Part shown: piece after piece, positions 1 to 8,947 of the stretch
Layout: every line of letters begins with the position of its first letter
Numbering within the stretch: position 1 is the first letter of the stretch
Source of the DNA: Nocardioides nematodiphilus
Lineage (GTDB): Bacteria > Actinomycetota > Actinomycetes > Propionibacteriales > Nocardioidaceae
Direction of reading: 5' to 3'
DNA length: 64,000 nt
NCBI RefSeq assembly: GCF_020216525.1
Contig: NZ_JAIWOY010000005.1
Coordinates: 62,001 to 126,000 of the forward strand
Notes under the pieces: model-generated
What the model saw: only the letters and a program-made list of their open reading frames with translations
Told to the model about the DNA's origin: nothing
The model's database searches: none
Translations under genes and position numbers: made by a program

Positions 1-52
1 CGAGCCGCGCGACCGCGGTGCCTATCATCGGGGTGTCGGCGCCAGCGGCCAC
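1..52 (-). CDS. start of an unidentified gene, cut by window edge
   Basis: Only the first 17 codons are inside the window, read leftward from a GTG at 52-50 (V-A-A-G-A-D-T-P-M-I-G-T-A-V-A-R-L). The start is supported by a GGAGGAG ribosome site at 64-58, five bases upstream. It lies 30 bp after the stop of the cyclase gene on the same strand, so it is probably the next member of the CoA-transferase / CoA-lyase / cyclase operon. Too little is visible to name a family. Confidence 0.5.
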   Translation of the reverse strand, partial: MAAGADTPMIGTAVARL

Positions 53-82
53 GGGTGCTCCTCCAAGGGGTTCGTCACAGGA

Positions 83-904
83 TCAGATCAGGGCGAGCGG
101 GCGCAGCGGTGAGCCCGTCGCGCCGACCAGTCGCAGTGGTGCCGCGATGAAGGTGAAGACGTCCGGCGCCACCGGGGCGAGTCCCTCCAGCGCGAGCATC
201 TCCAAGATCGGGATGCCGGACTCGACGAGCAGGATCCGGTGGCCGGGCAGGCGGGCGTGTCCCTCGCTGGCGGGGATGTGCTCGAAGGCGGTGGTGTCGG
301 AGCCGACGACGACCGGTCGGTGCGCTGCAAGCCATGCGGCGGCGGCCTCGTCCGGGCCGGGCACGCCGGCGTCGTGCGACAGGAAGTCGTGTGGAGCGTC
401 CCAGAGCCGTCCCCAACCGGTACGGACGAGCAGCGCCGCGCCCTGCGGCACCACCCGGTCCCCGAGCGCCCGCGCGAGGTCCTCCGGCGTGACGGCGTAG
501 CCGGCGTCGAGACGCTCGACACCGAGCGCGGCCGGCACGTCCAGCAGCAGGCCGGGCGCCACCACGGGCGGCACGGTGTGGATGCCGTGCTGGAGGTAGC
601 GGCCGCCGACCTGCGCCTCGGCCGCGCTGACGCCGCCGTGCAGCATCCCCTCGTGGCTGATGTGCGCGAGCGCGTCCATGTGGGTAGCGGTGTGTGTGCC
701 CAGCACGAGCATGTCGTTGGCGCCGGAGGTCCCGTCGACCCGGACGGCATCGCCGTGGCGCCGCAGCAGGGCGTGCTTGTAGCCGGGGTGGCTGGGGGAG
801 ACCGGGATGTTCGGGTGCAGCGGCTGGGCCAGGTCGATCACCGAGACGGCGGTGCCGTCGGCAAGGGTCCCGGTGTTCGTGCCGGGATTCTCGGTGGCGC
901 TCAT
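83..904 (-). CDS. cyclase family protein (kynurenine-formamidase-like hydrolase)
   Basis: A 273-residue protein of the metal-dependent cyclase/formamidase fold (PF04199). The metal-binding signature HTATHMDALAH is at residues 71-81, matching the family pattern HxGTHxDxxxH with A in place of G. Family members hydrolyse or cyclise amides, esters and lactones, including N-formylkynurenine and isatin-type rings; the substrate here is not visible. The ATG at 904-902 overlaps the stop of the upstream CoA lyase by four bases, so translation is coupled. Next to a CoA-transferase and a CoA-ester lyase it probably opens a ring or hydrolyses an ester in an organic-acid route. The family is clear, the reaction is not. 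Confidence 0.85.
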   Translation of the reverse strand: MSATENPGTNTGTLADGTAVSVIDLAQPLHPNIPVSPSHPGYKHALLRRHGDAVRVDGTSGANDMLVLGTHTATHMDALAHISHEGMLHGGVSAAEAQVGGRYLQHGIHTVPPVVAPGLLLDVPAALGVERLDAGYAVTPEDLARALGDRVVPQGAALLVRTGWGRLWDAPHDFLSHDAGVPGPDEAAAAWLAAHRPVVVGSDTTAFEHIPASEGHARLPGHRILLVESGIPILEMLALEGLAPVAPDVFTFIAAPLRLVGATGSPLRPLALI

Positions 905-1761
905 GCCGACGCCCGCGCGATCAGGTCGCTGGCCTGGCGCATGATCGCCGGGTCGATGAACGAGCCGTCGGGCAGGGCGACCGAGGCGGTGCCCTCGACC
1001 TCCATGCCAGCCGCCCGGTCGGCGATGGAGCGCGCCCAGGCGAGCTCGCCCGACGTCGGCGCGAAGACCTCGCGCACGACCGGGATCTGGCCGGGGTGGA
1101 TCACCGAGCGGCCGACGAAGCCGAGCCGGCGCAGCTCGGTGCATGACGCCCGCAGACCGTCCAGGTCCTTCACGTTCGCGAAGGCCGAGCCGCGCGGCGC
1201 GGGCAGGCCGGCGGCACGCGAGGCCTGGACCGTGGTGAGCCGGGCGAGTAACAGCCCGGCGTCGTCGGCACTGCCGTCGACCGCGCGCGGCAGGCCGAGG
1301 TCGGCGCGCAGATCGGCCTCGCCCAAGGAGATCCCGCAGACGCCCGGTGCCTCGGCGATCTCGTGGGCGTACCGGACACCGCGGGCGGACTCGATCAGGC
1401 AGCCCAGGTGCGGACGGTCGCCGGCGTACGCCGTGGTGAGCAGACGCGCCTCCGCGACATCGGCGCCCGACTCGACCTTCGGCAGGTGGATCTCCTGGAT
1501 GATCCCGGCCCGCAGCAGCGGCCCGACCGCGGCGACGTCGAGCACGAAGTCGGAGGACGAGACGTGGTTGACCCGCACGGCGATCGGCACCGGCTGCGAC
1601 CCGGCCTTCGCGAGTCCCGCGACCAGCTCGCGCGCGACCTCGCGCTGCGAGGGATGGGTGGCGTCCTCGAGGTCGATGATCACGGCGTCCGCGCCGCGGA
1701 CGGCCTTGGGGAGGAGCGTCTCGACCTTGGGGGCCGGGACGTAGAGCCAGGTGGTCGGCAT
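901..1761 (-). CDS. HpcH/HpaI (CitE-like) CoA-ester lyase
   Basis: A 286-residue protein of the citrate-lyase-beta/malyl-CoA-lyase TIM-barrel family, normal in length. Visible motifs are LEDA at 31-34, PKVES at 94-98, the IESARG segment near 123-128 with the metal-binding Glu, and GEADL around 148 with the second acidic ligand. Members cleave beta-hydroxyacyl-CoA esters such as malyl-CoA or citramalyl-CoA using Mg2+. It starts 8 bases after the stop of the class III CoA-transferase, a natural source of its CoA-ester substrate. Its stop overlaps the cyclase start. A route like itaconate/citramalate breakdown (transferase plus lyase) is possible but unproven. Confidence 0.85.
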   Translation of the reverse strand: MPTTWLYVPAPKVETLLPKAVRGADAVIIDLEDATHPSQREVARELVAGLAKAGSQPVPIAVRVNHVSSSDFVLDVAAVGPLLRAGIIQEIHLPKVESGADVAEARLLTTAYAGDRPHLGCLIESARGVRYAHEIAEAPGVCGISLGEADLRADLGLPRAVDGSADDAGLLLARLTTVQASRAAGLPAPRGSAFANVKDLDGLRASCTELRRLGFVGRSVIHPGQIPVVREVFAPTSGELAWARSIADRAAGMEVEGTASVALPDGSFIDPAIMRQASDLIARASA

Positions 1762-1769
1762 CGGGCGGC

Positions 1770-2963
1770 TCAGATCGCGCCCGCGGCGCGCAGCTCGGCG
1801 ATCCGCTCCGCACCGAGCCCGAGCTCGCTCAGCACCGCGTCGGTGTCCGCACCGTGGCCGCGGCCCGTGTGCCGGATCGCGCCGGGCGTCTCCGACATCC
1901 GGAAGAGCAGGTTGGGCATCCGGACCGGGCCGAGGTCCTCGTCCTCGACGGTGGCGATCGCGCCGATGGCGTTGTACTGCTCGTCCTCGATCACGCGCGA
2001 GGCGTCGTACACCAGGCCGATCGCCGCCTCGGCCTTGCTGAACTCGGCCATCACCTCGTCGGTCGGGCGCTCGGCGATCCACGAGCCGACCGCGTCGTCG
2101 ATCTCATCGGCGTGCCGGGCGCGCTCGAAGCCGGAGCCGAACCACGGCTGCTCGGCGATGTCGGCGCGACCGACCATCCGCATCACCCGGTCGGCGATCG
2201 AGTCGGCGCTGGACGAGATGGCGACCCAGTCGCCGTCGGCGGTCTTGTAGGTGTTGCGCGGGGCGTTGTTCTCGGAGCGGTTGCCCTTGCGCTGGGTGAT
2301 GATGCCGAGCTGGTCGTAGATGGTCACCTGGGCGCCGAGCATGTGCATGATCGGCTCGATGATCGCCAGGTCGATGATCTGGCCCTTGCCGGTGCGCTCG
2401 CGGTGGTGCACCGCGGTCAGCGTGGCGATCGAGGCGGCCAGGCCGCTGATGTTGTCGGCCAGCGCCAGCGGCGGCAGGGTCGGCGGCCCGTCGGGCTGGC
2501 CGGTGGAGTGGGCGAAGCCGCTCATCGCCTCCGCGATGGTGCCGAACGCCGGCTCCTTGGCCCGCGGGCCGTACTGGCCGAATCCGGTGACCCGGGTGAC
2601 GATCAGGCGCGGGTTGATCTCGAGCAGCCGCTCGGGACCGATGCCCCAGCGCTCGAGGGTGCCGGGCCGGAAGTTCTCGATGACGACGTCGGCCGTCTTC
2701 ACCAGCTCGAGGAAGACCTCCTGGCCCTCGGGCGAGGAGAGGTTGAGCGTGATCGCGCGCTTGTTGCGGCCGAGGATCTTCCACCACAGCCCGACGCCGT
2801 TCTTCGACTGCCCGTGCGTACGGGCCGGGTCGGGCCGGGTCGGGTGCTCGATCTTGATCACGTCGGCGCCGAAGTCGGCCAACAGCGTCGCAGAGGTTGG
2901 CCCCGCGAAGAGGGTGGCGATGTCCAGGACCTTCAGGTCGCTCAGTGCCTCGGGTCCGGTCAT
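1770..2963 (-). CDS. CaiB/BaiF class III CoA-transferase
   Basis: A 397-residue protein, typical of formyl-CoA/carnitine CoA-transferases (PF02515). The N-terminus shows the signature LLADFGADVIKIEHP (28-41). D170 in ALADNISG sits where the family's catalytic Asp forms the acyl anhydride. I start at the ATG at 2963 because it has a GAGGAG ribosome site just upstream; an earlier in-frame extension lacks one. The enzyme moves CoA between organic acids. It heads a tight minus-strand operon with a CoA-ester lyase and a cyclase, so it likely activates the acid that the lyase then cleaves. The 124 bp upstream may carry its own promoter. Confidence 0.9.
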   Translation of the reverse strand: MTGPEALSDLKVLDIATLFAGPTSATLLADFGADVIKIEHPTRPDPARTHGQSKNGVGLWWKILGRNKRAITLNLSSPEGQEVFLELVKTADVVIENFRPGTLERWGIGPERLLEINPRLIVTRVTGFGQYGPRAKEPAFGTIAEAMSGFAHSTGQPDGPPTLPPLALADNISGLAASIATLTAVHHRERTGKGQIIDLAIIEPIMHMLGAQVTIYDQLGIITQRKGNRSENNAPRNTYKTADGDWVAISSSADSIADRVMRMVGRADIAEQPWFGSGFERARHADEIDDAVGSWIAERPTDEVMAEFSKAEAAIGLVYDASRVIEDEQYNAIGAIATVEDEDLGPVRMPNLLFRMSETPGAIRHTGRGHGADTDAVLSELGLGAERIAELRAAGAI

Positions 2964-3087
2964 GGCTTCTCCTCGTACTCCGGCTCGGCGCCCGGCCGAG
3001 GGGCCGGCCGACGCTAGGGATGACACCGACGGTAGGAACCGCGGCGGGGCGCCGACACCCGTGGAATCACGTGGTGAGAGAAGCGGA

Positions 3088-3984
3088 TCAGGCCATCAAC
3101 GAGAAGCGGGCGCCGATCAGCTCACGACGGTCACAGGTCACCGTGGCGTCGACGGCGGAGACCGTACGTCCACGCCGGACCATGGTCGCGGTGACCTGCA
3201 GATCGCCGCCGGTCCCCGGACGCAGGTACTGCACCGAGCCGTCGGCGAGCTGTTGTCCGCCGACCAGACGCGTGGCCGCGGTCGCGGCGAGGCCGAAGAG
3301 CGCGCCGCCCTGCACGTTGCCGACCCGGTTGCCCAGGTGCGGTCCGTGCGGCACGGTGCCGATGAGCCGGGTGTCGCTCCCGAGCGTCCAGGTCACGTCG
3401 AGCAGCTCCTCGGGCACCGGGCGCCGCGAGGCCGCCGAACGGGCGATGGCGGCGGAGGCGGAGACGGCGAACGTCCACTCGTCCGGGGTGAGATCGGACT
3501 CCGTCAGGGCGGGCCCGGCGCCCGGGCCCTCCCAGGGCATCGGTACGAGGCTCGCGGCGGGCTCGCTCGAGAGCACCACCATCCAGACGGTCGCGGTGGC
3601 GATCGGCGCGCCGCCCGGATCGGTGACGTATCCGCGAACCAGCGCCCGGCTCAGGTCCGGGGCCAGCCAGATCAGCCGACTGCGACAGGTGACCGGGCCG
3701 CTCGCCGCAGCCGCCGCCGGACCGATCGGCTGGAGACTCAGCGAGGTCGTCGCCAGCCGGACCTGGTCGCCGAGATGGCCGCGGATCGTGTAACCCGCTC
3801 CGACATCGGTGAGGGTGGCGAGCGAGGTGATGTCGGCGCCCGCCGCCTGCAACAGGTACTCGTCGTCGGCCCGCGGCACGTCGTCCGGGACCGACGCGAG
3901 TCCGAGCATCCGACCCCACAGGTGGAGGCCCTCGCCGCGGGTACGGGCGACCGCGCGCAGGGCTGCGGGATGGAGATCGCTCAC
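3088..3984 (-). CDS. double-hotdog acyl-CoA thioesterase-like protein
   Basis: A 298-residue protein with two hotdog halves. The N-terminal half keeps a PaaI-like helix (SLATLTDVGAGY) including the acidic residue used in catalysis. The C-terminal half has GNVQGGALFGLAATAA, where the usual HGG is QGG and the Asp is Ala, so this half looks catalytically degenerate. I start at the GTG at 3984 because the upstream extension is not hotdog-like. It follows the extradiol dioxygenase by 25 bp and is probably co-transcribed. It may remove CoA from intermediates of the aromatic route. The fold is fairly sure; the substrate is unknown. Confidence 0.75.
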   Translation of the reverse strand: MSDLHPAALRAVARTRGEGLHLWGRMLGLASVPDDVPRADDEYLLQAAGADITSLATLTDVGAGYTIRGHLGDQVRLATTSLSLQPIGPAAAAASGPVTCRSRLIWLAPDLSRALVRGYVTDPGGAPIATATVWMVVLSSEPAASLVPMPWEGPGAGPALTESDLTPDEWTFAVSASAAIARSAASRRPVPEELLDVTWTLGSDTRLIGTVPHGPHLGNRVGNVQGGALFGLAATAATRLVGGQQLADGSVQYLRPGTGGDLQVTATMVRRGRTVSAVDATVTCDRRELIGARFSLMA

Positions 3985-4009
3985 GGCGGTGAGGTTAGAC
4001 CGCTCGATC

Positions 4010-4882
4010 TCACAGCTCGCGCTCGTGGCCCCAATAGTGCGCGGAGGGGTACGACGTGGGCACCCAGGTCGCGTCGTCCTCGATAAGGACGCCACCGGTG
4101 CCGTACTCGATCTGCGTCTTGGAGGGGGTCTCCACGTAGAACGAGATCATCTTGTCGTTGGTGTGCTTGCCCAGCGTCGCCTTCTCCTCGGCGCCGTGCG
4201 CGTTCATCGCGTCGATGGCGCGACCGACGGCGTCGATGTCGGTGGTCTCCATCATGATGTGGCCGACGCCCTGCAGGTGCGGACGGGCCGGCGGGGTGGG
4301 GATGAAGGCCATCGAGTGGTGGCGCTGGTTGCAGTGGTAGAAGGTCGCCGGCCCGATGTAGTCGGAGAGCATGAAGCCGAGCACGTCGCGGTAGAGCGCG
4401 TGGTACTTCTCCACGTCGCCCACCATCTGGAAGACGTGGCCCAGACCGAGGGCACGGTTGGCGACGAACGTGGTGCCGGTAGGCGAGACGAACGGCGTCA
4501 ACGCCTCCTCGAAGGTGTGGAACAGCTCGATCGTGATGCCGTCGGGGTCGCAGAACGAGGCGACGTCCTTCACCCCGCGCGCCTTCGCGTGCTCCGACCC
4601 GAGGCCGTGGCGAGTAACCGGGTAGCCGGCCGCCTCGACGCGCGCGACGACCTCGTCGAGAGCCGCGCCGTTCTGCACGCCCCATCCGAGGGTGTGGACG
4701 CCCTCGGGGCCGCCCTCCTCGACCTGGAAGCGGTAGCCGAACTCATCCATCCGGAAGCGCAGCGAGGTGGCTGTGTGCTCCACCAGCTCCATGCCGAGCA
4801 CCCTCGGGGCGAAGGTGCGCCACTCCTCGAGGTCATTGGCGCCGAAGACGACGTAACCCAGGCTGCGGACGGTCGCGGTCAT
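4010..4882 (-). CDS. type I extradiol (catechol meta-cleavage) dioxygenase
   Basis: A 290-residue two-domain vicinal-oxygen-chelate protein, the length of BphC/HsaC enzymes. Predicted Fe(II) ligands are H149 (LGLGHVFQ), H208 (GVGHIM) and E259 (QIEYG). Likely active-site residues H188/H189, H240 and Y249 are also in place. It would open a catechol ring next to the two hydroxyls. ATG at 4882 is preceded by GGAGA. The gene is divergent from the hydratase-dehydrogenase-aldolase genes that process meta-cleavage products, supporting an aromatic or steroid-like substrate. No ring-cleavage-product hydrolase is in the window, so the exact catechol cannot be named. Confidence 0.9.
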   Translation of the reverse strand: MTATVRSLGYVVFGANDLEEWRTFAPRVLGMELVEHTATSLRFRMDEFGYRFQVEEGGPEGVHTLGWGVQNGAALDEVVARVEAAGYPVTRHGLGSEHAKARGVKDVASFCDPDGITIELFHTFEEALTPFVSPTGTTFVANRALGLGHVFQMVGDVEKYHALYRDVLGFMLSDYIGPATFYHCNQRHHSMAFIPTPPARPHLQGVGHIMMETTDIDAVGRAIDAMNAHGAEEKATLGKHTNDKMISFYVETPSKTQIEYGTGGVLIEDDATWVPTSYPSAHYWGHEREL

Positions 4883-4950
4883 GGATTCTCCGATCGAGAA
4901 AGGGACGGGTTCGCGCTTGCAGCATGACGCGGCGGACGGGGCCGTGGCGC

Positions 4951-4978
4951 GCTTCTGCCACGCAGTGGAAAAGCGTGC
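4951..4978. promoter_or_regulatory. possible operator between dioxygenase and plus-strand genes
   Basis: The 164-bp divergent region contains the dyad CCAC-GCA-GTGG (4958-4968) inside a looser inverted repeat. It is a candidate regulator site only; no regulator gene of this pathway is in the window. Confidence 0.25.
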
Positions 4979-5046
4979 CTCGCCGGATCGGGTGGTGGCT
5001 AGCCTCCGGGGAATCTCTGATCGACCTCACCTACGGGAGCTGGACC

Positions 5047-5339
5047 ATGGGCGGCATCGTTGTCGGCGTGGACGGAAGCGAGCCGGCGGCCGAGGCCGCC
5101 CTGACCGCGGCCCGGCTGGCGTCCGCGCTGGGCTCCGAGCTGCGCGTGCTGTGTGCGTACGGCAAGGTCGAGGTCGAGCGGATCGAGGACGACCGGGATC
5201 TGGTGTTCTCGAGCGTCGAGTCCGCCCGTACGGTCGCCGCACAGGCCGTGGCGCGCGGATCCTCGGATCGATCGCGGCTGAGATCGCCCGCCACGCGTCG
5301 TGCGACGTCTACATCGCCCATACCCACGCCCGTCCCTGA
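5047..5339 (+). pseudogene. decayed universal stress protein (internal deletion plus frameshift)
   Basis: The first half (MGGIVVGVDGSEPAAEAAL onward) aligns with the intact universal stress protein at 14166-14621. The last 25 residues (ILGSIAAEIARH through the TGA at 5337-5339) match that protein's C-terminus but lie in another frame. About 50 residues in between are gone. The junction is at a CGGATCC sequence near 5257; the intact paralogue has CGGATCC at both equivalent places (ARIR and SRIL), so deletion between short direct repeats is likely. Translation from 5047 does not stop at the junction but reads in frame into the hydratase gene. A GGGAG ribosome site is still present. Confidence 0.8.
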
Positions 5340-5374
5340 GTCATCCGGGTCTCCCGCGCCGCGTACCGGTGAAT

Positions 5375-5406
5375 GGAACGGGCTGCTGGGAAACCGCCCT
5401 CGTTCC
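5375..5406. promoter_or_regulatory. inverted repeat upstream of the meta-cleavage operon
   Basis: GGAACGGGC at 5375-5383 faces GCCCTCGTTCC at 5396-5406, an inverted repeat ending 15 bases before the hydratase ATG. Spacing suits a dimeric activator or repressor (IclR-like sites have this look). Candidate only. Confidence 0.35.
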
Positions 5407-5421
5407 GTGAAGAGTGCACGC

Positions 5422-6216
5422 ATGACCGAAACTTCCGTCGACCGCATCGCCGAGGCAGCGGCGCGACTCCAGGCCGCCGACGAGGCCGGGGAGCCCACCA
5501 CGCCGGTGCGTGACCTGATCGGCGCCGACGACATCACCGCCGCGTACGCCGTCCAGACGCGCCTCGCCGAGGCCCGCCTCGCTGCCGGCGCCGTCGTGGT
5601 GGGCCGCAAGATCGGCCTCACCTCGGCGGCCGTGCAGCAGCAGATGGGCGTCGACCAGCCCGACTTCGGCATCCTCTTCGACGACATGGCCCACCCCGAC
5701 GGCGGGACCATCCCGTACGCCGCGGTCCTCCAGCCGCGGGCCGAGGCCGAGATCGCCTTCGTGCTCAAGGAGGACCTCGCCGACGGCGACCTCGACGACG
5801 CGCAGGTCCGCGCCGCGATCGACTACGGCGTCGCGGCCCTCGAGATCTGCGGCAGCCGGATCGCCGGGTGGGACATCAGCTTCGGCGACACCGTCGCCGA
5901 CAACGCCTCGGCCGGTGCGTACGTGCTGGGCACCGAGCGCCGCACGCTCGACGAGTTCGAGCCCAAGAACGTGAGCATGTCGATGGCGATCAACGGCGAG
6001 GAGGTCTCGACCGGCACCGGCGCGGCCAGCCTCGGCGACCCGGTCAACGCCGTCGTGTGGCTCGCCCGCCAGGCTCGCGAGCTCGGCGACCCGCTGCGCG
6101 CCGGCCAGGTCGTCCTGTCGGGCGCGATGGGCCCGATGCGGCCGGTCGCCCCCGGCGACACGGTCACCTCCACCGTCACCGGGCTCGGCTCGGTCTCCGT
6201 CACCTTCTCCGCGTAA
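5422..6216 (+). CDS. 2-hydroxypenta-2,4-dienoate hydratase (MhpD/HsaE-like)
   Basis: A 264-residue protein of the fumarylacetoacetase-hydratase superfamily, normal for MhpD/BphH/HsaE. Candidate catalytic and metal residues are K63 (GRKIGL), E108 and E110 (AEAEIAF) and E141 (ALEICGSR). It adds water to 2-hydroxypenta-2,4-dienoate or a homologue to make 4-hydroxy-2-oxovalerate, the second-last step of meta-cleavage pathways. I start at ATG 5422 from family length; the ribosome site is weak (GAAG). The frame is open upstream into the stress-protein pseudogene, so a longer fusion protein is formally possible. The dehydrogenase starts 13 bases downstream. Confidence 0.9.
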   Translation: MTETSVDRIAEAAARLQAADEAGEPTTPVRDLIGADDITAAYAVQTRLAEARLAAGAVVVGRKIGLTSAAVQQQMGVDQPDFGILFDDMAHPDGGTIPYAAVLQPRAEAEIAFVLKEDLADGDLDDAQVRAAIDYGVAALEICGSRIAGWDISFGDTVADNASAGAYVLGTERRTLDEFEPKNVSMSMAINGEEVSTGTGAASLGDPVNAVVWLARQARELGDPLRAGQVVLSGAMGPMRPVAPGDTVTSTVTGLGSVSVTFSA

Positions 6217-6229
6217 GGAGCACCACCAG

Positions 6230-7213
6230 ATGAACGCCACGACCAAAGTCGCGATCATCGGCTCGGGCAACATCGGCACCGACCTGATGATCAAGATCAT
6301 GCGCAACGCGCAGCACCTCGAGATGGGCGTCATGGTCGGCATCGACCCCGCCTCCGACGGGCTCGCCCGCGCCGACCGCTTCGGCTTCGAGACCACCTCC
6401 GACGGCGTCGACGGCCTGCTGAGGTCGCCCCAGATCGACGAGATCGGCATCGTCTTCGACGCCACCTCGGCCGGCGCGCACGCCCACAACGACGCCAGGC
6501 TGCGACCGCTCGGCATCCGGATGGTCGACCTCACCCCGGCCGCGATCGGCCCGTACACCATCCCCGCGGTCAACCTCGAGGAGCACCTCGACGCTCCCAA
6601 TGTGAACATGGTGACGTGCGGTGGCCAGGCCACCATCCCGATCATCGCCGCGATCAGCCGTGTCGTCCCGGTCGCGTACGGCGAGATCGTCGCCTCCATC
6701 GCCTCGAAGTCCGCCGGCCCCGGCACCCGCGCCAACATCGACGAGTTCACCGAGACCACCTCGGAGGCGATCGTCAAGGTAGGCGGCGCCGCGCGTGGCA
6801 AGGCGATCATCATCCTCAACCCGGCCGAGCCGCCGCTGATGATGCGCGACACCGTCTTCGCGCTGGTGTCCCTCCCCCAGAGCGACCAGGACACGGTCAA
6901 GCAGCAGATCGTCGACTCGATCACGAAGATGGTCGGCGACGTCTCCGCGTACGTGCCCGGCTACCAGATGGTCCAGGACGTCCAGATCGCCGAGATCCCA
7001 GCCGGCCAGCCCGTCGAGACCCTGCTCGCCACGAGCGCCTCGGGCGAGGCCCTTCGACCCACCCACCAGGTCTCGGTCTTCCTCAAGGTCGAGGGCGCGG
7101 GCATGTACCTGCCCGCGTACGCCGGCAACCTCGACATCATGACCTCGGCCGCCGTGCAGATGGCCGAGAAGATCGCCGCCAACGGCAACCCGCGCACGAA
7201 GGGCATGAACTGA
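6230..7213 (+). CDS. acetaldehyde dehydrogenase (acetylating), MhpF/HsaG-like
   Basis: A 327-residue protein. The N-terminal NAD-binding loop is GSGNIGTD (11-18) and the thiohemiacetal-forming cysteine is C130 in [10 protein letters not shown]. It converts the short aldehyde released by the aldolase, plus CoA and NAD+, to acyl-CoA, and normally binds the aldolase to channel the aldehyde. It has a good ribosome site (AAGGAG) and a four-base overlap with the aldolase start, the standard arrangement for this complex. Some family members prefer propionaldehyde (steroid catabolism); the sequence alone does not decide. Confidence 0.95.
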   Translation: MNATTKVAIIGSGNIGTDLMIKIMRNAQHLEMGVMVGIDPASDGLARADRFGFETTSDGVDGLLRSPQIDEIGIVFDATSAGAHAHNDARLRPLGIRMVDLTPAAIGPYTIPAVNLEEHLDAPNVNMVTCGGQATIPIIAAISRVVPVAYGEIVASIASKSAGPGTRANIDEFTETTSEAIVKVGGAARGKAIIILNPAEPPLMMRDTVFALVSLPQSDQDTVKQQIVDSITKMVGDVSAYVPGYQMVQDVQIAEIPAGQPVETLLATSASGEALRPTHQVSVFLKVEGAGMYLPAYAGNLDIMTSAAVQMAEKIAANGNPRTKGMN

Positions 7214-8226
7214 TGAGCACCCCGATCTTCGTCCAGGACGTCACGCTGCGTGACGGCATGCACGCCGTCCGTCACCGGATCAGCCCCCATGACGTGAAGC
7301 GCATCGTCGTCGCGCTCGAGGACGCCGGCGTCGACGCCATCGAGGTCGCCCACGGCGACGGCCTCGCCGGTGGCTCGGTCAACTACGGCCCGGGCTCCAA
7401 CACCGACTGGGAGTGGATCGAGGCGGCCGCCTCGGTCATGACCAAGGCCCGACTCACCACGCTGCTCCTGCCCGGCGTGGGCACCATCCACGAGCTCAAG
7501 CGAGCCTACGACATCGGCGTGCGCAGCGTCCGGGTCGCGACCCACTGCACCGAGGCCGACGTCTCGGCCCAGCACATCCAGGCCGCCCGCGAGATGGGCA
7601 TGGACGTCTCCGGCTTTCTGATGCTGTCGCACATGGCCGAGCCCGAGCTGCTCGCCCAGCAGGCCAGGCTGATGGAGTCCTACGGCGCGCACTGTGTCTA
7701 CGTCACGGACTCCGGCGGCCGGCTCACGATGAACGACGTCGCCGCCCGCGTCCAGGCGTACCGCTCGGTCCTGAAGGACGAGACCGAGATCGGCATCCAC
7801 GCCCATGAGAACCTGTCGCTCTCGGTCGCCAACTCCGTCGTCGCGGTCGAGAACGGCGTCTACCGCGTCGACGCCTCGCTCGCAGGCCACGGCGCCGGTG
7901 CGGGCAACTGTCCGATCGAGGCCTTCATCGCGGTCGCCGACCTGGTCGACTTCAAGCACGGCTGCGACCTGTTCAAGCTGCAGGACGCCGCCGACGACAT
8001 CGTCCGCCCGCTCCAGGATCGCCCGGTCCGCGTCGACCGCGAGACGCTGACCCTCGGCTACGCCGGCGTCTACTCGTCCTTCCTGCGGCACGCCGAGAAC
8101 GCCGCCGCTCGCTACGGCGTCGACGTGCGCGACATCTTGATGGAGTGCGGCAAGCGTCGTCTGGTCGGTGGCCAGGAGGACATGATCATCGACATCGCGC
8201 TCACCCTCGCGGCGGCGAGGGACTGA
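7213..8226 (+). CDS. 4-hydroxy-2-oxovalerate aldolase (MhpE/HsaF-like)
   Basis: A 337-residue DmpG/HMGL-type class II aldolase. TLRDGMHA at 11-18 supplies the catalytic Arg and metal-binding Asp, H21 is in the place of the catalytic base, and GIHAHEN supplies metal ligands H196 and H198. It splits 4-hydroxy-2-oxovalerate (or the hexanoate) into pyruvate and an aldehyde that the partner dehydrogenase takes. The ATG overlaps the dehydrogenase stop by one base, implying coupled translation. It ends the meta-cleavage operon; no clear terminator follows before the response regulator 71 bp on. Confidence 0.95.
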   Translation: MSTPIFVQDVTLRDGMHAVRHRISPHDVKRIVVALEDAGVDAIEVAHGDGLAGGSVNYGPGSNTDWEWIEAAASVMTKARLTTLLLPGVGTIHELKRAYDIGVRSVRVATHCTEADVSAQHIQAAREMGMDVSGFLMLSHMAEPELLAQQARLMESYGAHCVYVTDSGGRLTMNDVAARVQAYRSVLKDETEIGIHAHENLSLSVANSVVAVENGVYRVDASLAGHGAGAGNCPIEAFIAVADLVDFKHGCDLFKLQDAADDIVRPLQDRPVRVDRETLTLGYAGVYSSFLRHAENAAARYGVDVRDILMECGKRRLVGGQEDMIIDIALTLAAARD

Positions 8227-8297
8227 GAATGGACCGATCGGTCTGGGCCGGTCCCGGCCCCATGTCCAACGCGCGCCGACGCCGTTAGCCTCAGGAC

Positions 8298-8945
8298 GTG
8301 CGCCCGGGAGTAGCAGTCGTCGACGATCACGAGGTGGTCGCGCTCGCGGTCGCTGGCATGATCGCCGGGCGCGACGACCTGCGGTTCGTCGCACACGCTC
8401 GCTCGGTCGCCGAGCTCCTCGACCGCGAGCCCGGGCCGGTGGACCTGGTCGTCCTCGACCTCAACCTGCGCGACGGCACCGACCCGGCCGACAACGCCGA
8501 GCGGCTGCACGCCTGGGGCGCCCAGGTGCTGGTGCTGACCTCGGGGGAGAACCCGTACCTGATCCGGCAGGTCTCGCACGCGCCGGTCCAGGGCATCCTG
8601 CGCAAGTCGGCCCCGGCCGAGGAGATCGTCGCCGCGATCGTGAGGGCGGCGGCGGGTGAGCCGACCGCGACCACCGAGTGGGCGGCCGCCCTCGACTCCG
8701 ACCCCGACCTCGAGGCGGCCACCCTGACCGCGCGCGAGCGCGAGGTGCTGGCGCTGTACGCCTCCGGCCTGGGCGCGAAGGCCGTCGCGAGGCAGCTCTT
8801 CATCAGCGAGCACACCGTGGACGACCACATCCGCCGCATCCGGCACGCGTACGGCCAGCTCAGCCGCCCGGCCAACACCAAGGTCGAGCTCTACCAGCGC
8901 GGCGTCGAGGACGGCTTCCTCCCGATCCCGCAGCAGCAGCGCTGA
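8298..8945 (+). CDS. LuxR/NarL-type response regulator
   Basis: A 215-residue regulator. The receiver domain has the acidic pair D9-D10, phospho-acceptor D54 (VVLDLNL), T81 and K103 (LRKSA). The C-terminal helix-turn-helix starts at LTAREREVLALY (143-154) and holds EHTVDDHIRRI. The end of the DNA-binding domain departs from the usual NarL ending. The start is GTG at 8298 with AGGA just upstream. The sensor kinase begins two bases after its stop, so the two form a two-component pair. Targets are unknown; nearest neighbours are meta-cleavage and galactose genes. Confidence 0.9.
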   Translation: MRPGVAVVDDHEVVALAVAGMIAGRDDLRFVAHARSVAELLDREPGPVDLVVLDLNLRDGTDPADNAERLHAWGAQVLVLTSGENPYLIRQVSHAPVQGILRKSAPAEEIVAAIVRAAAGEPTATTEWAAALDSDPDLEAATLTAREREVLALYASGLGAKAVARQLFISEHTVDDHIRRIRHAYGQLSRPANTKVELYQRGVEDGFLPIPQQQR

Positions 8946-8947
8946 GG

